64,000 bases of DNA. Origin: Phytoseiulus persimilis. Taxonomy: Eukaryota; Arthropoda; Arachnida; Mesostigmata; Phytoseiidae. The notes beneath the pieces are model-generated. The model saw only the letters and a list, made by a program, of their open reading frames with translations, was not told the DNA's origin and ran no database searches. This document shows, piece by piece, positions 62,684-64,000 of the stretch. The stretch lies in the NCBI GenBank assembly GCA_037576195.1, contig CM075101.1, forward strand, positions 43,710,001 through 43,774,000. The letters are read 5' to 3'. A program made the translations under genes and the position numbers. The first letter of the stretch is position 1, and each line of letters opens with the position of its first letter.

Positions 62684-64000
62684 CTGCAACGGGAACAAGG
62701 GTTTCCGAGTCTCAGTACCCGAGGTTCGAACGGGATTATTGAATAGAGCGAGTGTCATCATTTCAGAACCAGTGTTCCGAAGTATCGTCGCGGAAGAAGC
62801 TTGTTATAAAGATGCTCACGCTTTCGAAGTCGTCATTGTTGTCGATGTGTTGCGCTATAAACATTGCGTGACGGATTGTCTCTTCAAAGTCACGGATACC
62901 GTGAACTCGACCCACGAGGGGTGGAGGTGGTACGCTCAGATGGGACATGTCTCCGGCAACCACCTGATCGACATCACAAGACTCTTCAATGGTGTCGTCG
63001 TCGGGGTAGTGCACGAGAAGGTGGGATGACCTCGAGCTTTGTGGGTCTTGGGTGGAGCAATTGGGACACCGACGCCCGAACCGTGAAGGAGGCGGTTGTG
63101 GAGGAGGTAAAGTCATATCCAGACAGTAATTGCAGCTTCCGGGCGCGCCATTATAACGGGGGCACCTTGAAAAGTCAACACTCGACATGAGCACACCTGC
63201 TCGAGCCGCTGGGAAACTAAACCTTTCGTCTAATGTTGGAATCTCTGTCGCTTGCCATACGGAGGGCGGGAAAACCGTACCTGGGATAGTGGATGGCTTC
63301 CCGGGGGTCGGCCTTGGCATCGTTGTTGAGTTGGGTCTCGGCCATTTTTTCTTTATGTTCTCGAGTAGCATCGTCGGTTTCGATTGTGTATTGAGGAGAT
63401 CTCATCAAAAGGATTCTGGGGAGAACTCTTATGAACACTTTTCTACACCACGGATGAAGATGGTGAGTCGAGGGCGATCGGAAGTGCACGTTGAGCACCC
63501 CGATCGCCACTAGCACACTCAGCGTAACCAAAATCATGGTGAACACCTGGAAAGGCTTTGCGGGTCACAGCTTTGTCAATCCATGGGAGACGATCGACGA
63601 CGACGACGACAACGACGACGGATTCCAATTGAAGAACTTACGAGATATTTCCCGAGCAGTGGCATCGCGAGCGAGGTCGGAGGTATGATTTCGACCAAGA
63701 CGAGCAAGAAGAAAGTGAGTGACAGCATGATGCTGATGGACAATGACACCTTTTCTCCTGAGGCGGAGGGCAGGTAGAAGACCAGAATTGACAAACAGGA
63801 AATGCCAACACACGGAATGATGAGATTCACCGTGTAGAACAAAGTCTTCCGACGTAGAGTGATATTAAACGTAATATCTGGGTAAGGTTCCTCGCAGCAA
63901 GCGTAAAATTTTTCGGTACGCTTTGCTGGCACCGCCATTATGTCCCATTCGACCGAGGGATAGAATTCCGAGAGATCGATGCCGAGTGGCACCAGGTCCA
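62471..64000 (-). CDS. Nicotinic acetylcholine receptor alpha-type subunit, 3' half, four exons (5' part beyond window)
   Basis: Gene-level entry; join on the minus strand is 64000-63642, 63546-63281, 63165-62820, 62683-62471, giving 393 residues and a stop. The adjacent cysteines of loop C (YACCEEPY) mark an alpha subunit, which contributes the principal face of the acetylcholine site. TM1 ([16 protein letters not shown]), the pore-lining TM2 with its preceding Gly-Glu-Lys (cation selectivity), TM3, a cytoplasmic loop of about 160 residues and TM4 ([18 protein letters not shown]) follow in order. Family knowledge: a pentameric cation channel at neuronal synapses and the target of neonicotinoids. 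Sequence around loop C and TM1-TM3 resembles the insect alpha1/alpha2/alpha3 group; I do not assign a number. The N-terminal ligand-binding domain up to the start of loop C is outside the window. Confidence 0.93.
62820..63165 (-). CDS. nAChR exon 3: TM3-TM4 cytoplasmic loop
   Basis: Acceptor TTTTCAAG|G and donor AGC|GTGAGC. It encodes a Cys-, Pro- and Asp-rich loop (several Cys pairs, PPPQPPP, HYPDDD) ending in the conserved amphipathic helix near [12 protein letters not shown]. The 3' boundary is firm. The 5' boundary is inferred from phase (2 in); a one-base frameshift in an upstream A-run is the alternative. Confidence 0.78.
63281..63546 (-). CDS. nAChR exon 2: TM3 and start of the cytoplasmic loop
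   Basis: Acceptor TTTCCAG|GTG, phase 0. It encodes [19 protein letters not shown], then HFRSPSTHH and the conserved VRLP-like [13 protein letters not shown] end it at CCCAG|GTACGG (phase 2), because the reading frame must change before TM4. The 95-bp upstream intron (63547-63641) carries a GAC/CGA microsatellite. Confidence 0.82.
63596..63620. repeat. (GAC)n microsatellite in an nAChR intron
   Basis: About eight GAC/AAC triplets within the 95-bp intron between TM2 and TM3 coding exons. Confidence 0.93.
63642..64000 (-). CDS. nAChR exon 1 of 4 in window: loop C, TM1, TM2, start of TM3 (cut by window edge)
   Basis: Open to the window edge. It encodes [16 protein letters not shown], the vicinal Cys pair, [19 protein letters not shown] into TM1, then [14 protein letters not shown] (TM2) and [17 protein letters not shown]. 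Donor CTC|GTAAGT at 63641 in phase 0. Confidence 0.95.

Noticed and set aside
1..64000. CRISPR arrays, operons, ribosome binding sites or other prokaryotic features
   Set aside because: No regular spacer-repeat arrays; genes are spliced and eukaryotic throughout.

Overview
This is nuclear DNA of an arthropod, most likely a chelicerate of the mite/tick group. The evidence is spliced genes with GT..AG introns of about 90 bp to 1.5 kb, a eukaryotic tRNA-Ala with internal promoter boxes and a T-run terminator, an insect/tick-type nicotinic receptor alpha subunit, a secretin-family receptor, and a small secreted TIL-domain inhibitor of the kind common in ticks and mites. Base composition looks close to 50% G+C with no obvious CpG depletion. 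The short introns suggest a compact mite genome rather than a large tick genome; that placement is an inference. Nothing prokaryotic is present, and most of the many open frames are chance frames.

The left part (6.6-13.8 kb, minus strand) holds a class B1 (secretin-family) neuropeptide/hormone receptor. I could assemble nine coding exons with matching intron phases, from the six-cysteine hormone-binding domain through all seven helices to a stop codon; only the 5' exon(s) with the start and signal peptide are missing. From 13.8 to 46 kb I recognise no gene with confidence, but I list several splice-flanked frames as weak exon candidates. At 46.3 kb there is an intact tRNA-Ala(CGC). At 49.9-50.4 kb (minus) lies a two-exon gene for a secreted TIL-domain protein with eight core cysteines.

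The 52-59 kb interval is repeat-rich. It holds a diverged 270-bp tandem duplication, the 3' end of a non-LTR retrotransposon, a 15-bp minisatellite with an inverted copy 0.5 kb away, 45-bp repeats at two loci, an imperfect inverted repeat with about 140-bp arms, and a run of about 20 G. The right edge (62.5-64 kb, minus) is the 3' half of a nicotinic acetylcholine receptor alpha subunit gene (four exons, from loop C to the stop), whose 5' part lies outside the window.

The protein genes do not form a pathway. The GPCR and the nicotinic subunit would both act in neuronal or neuroendocrine signalling, and the TIL protein is probably secreted. I found no clear undescribed system; the most unusual structure is the cluster of inverted and tandem repeats at 54-59 kb.
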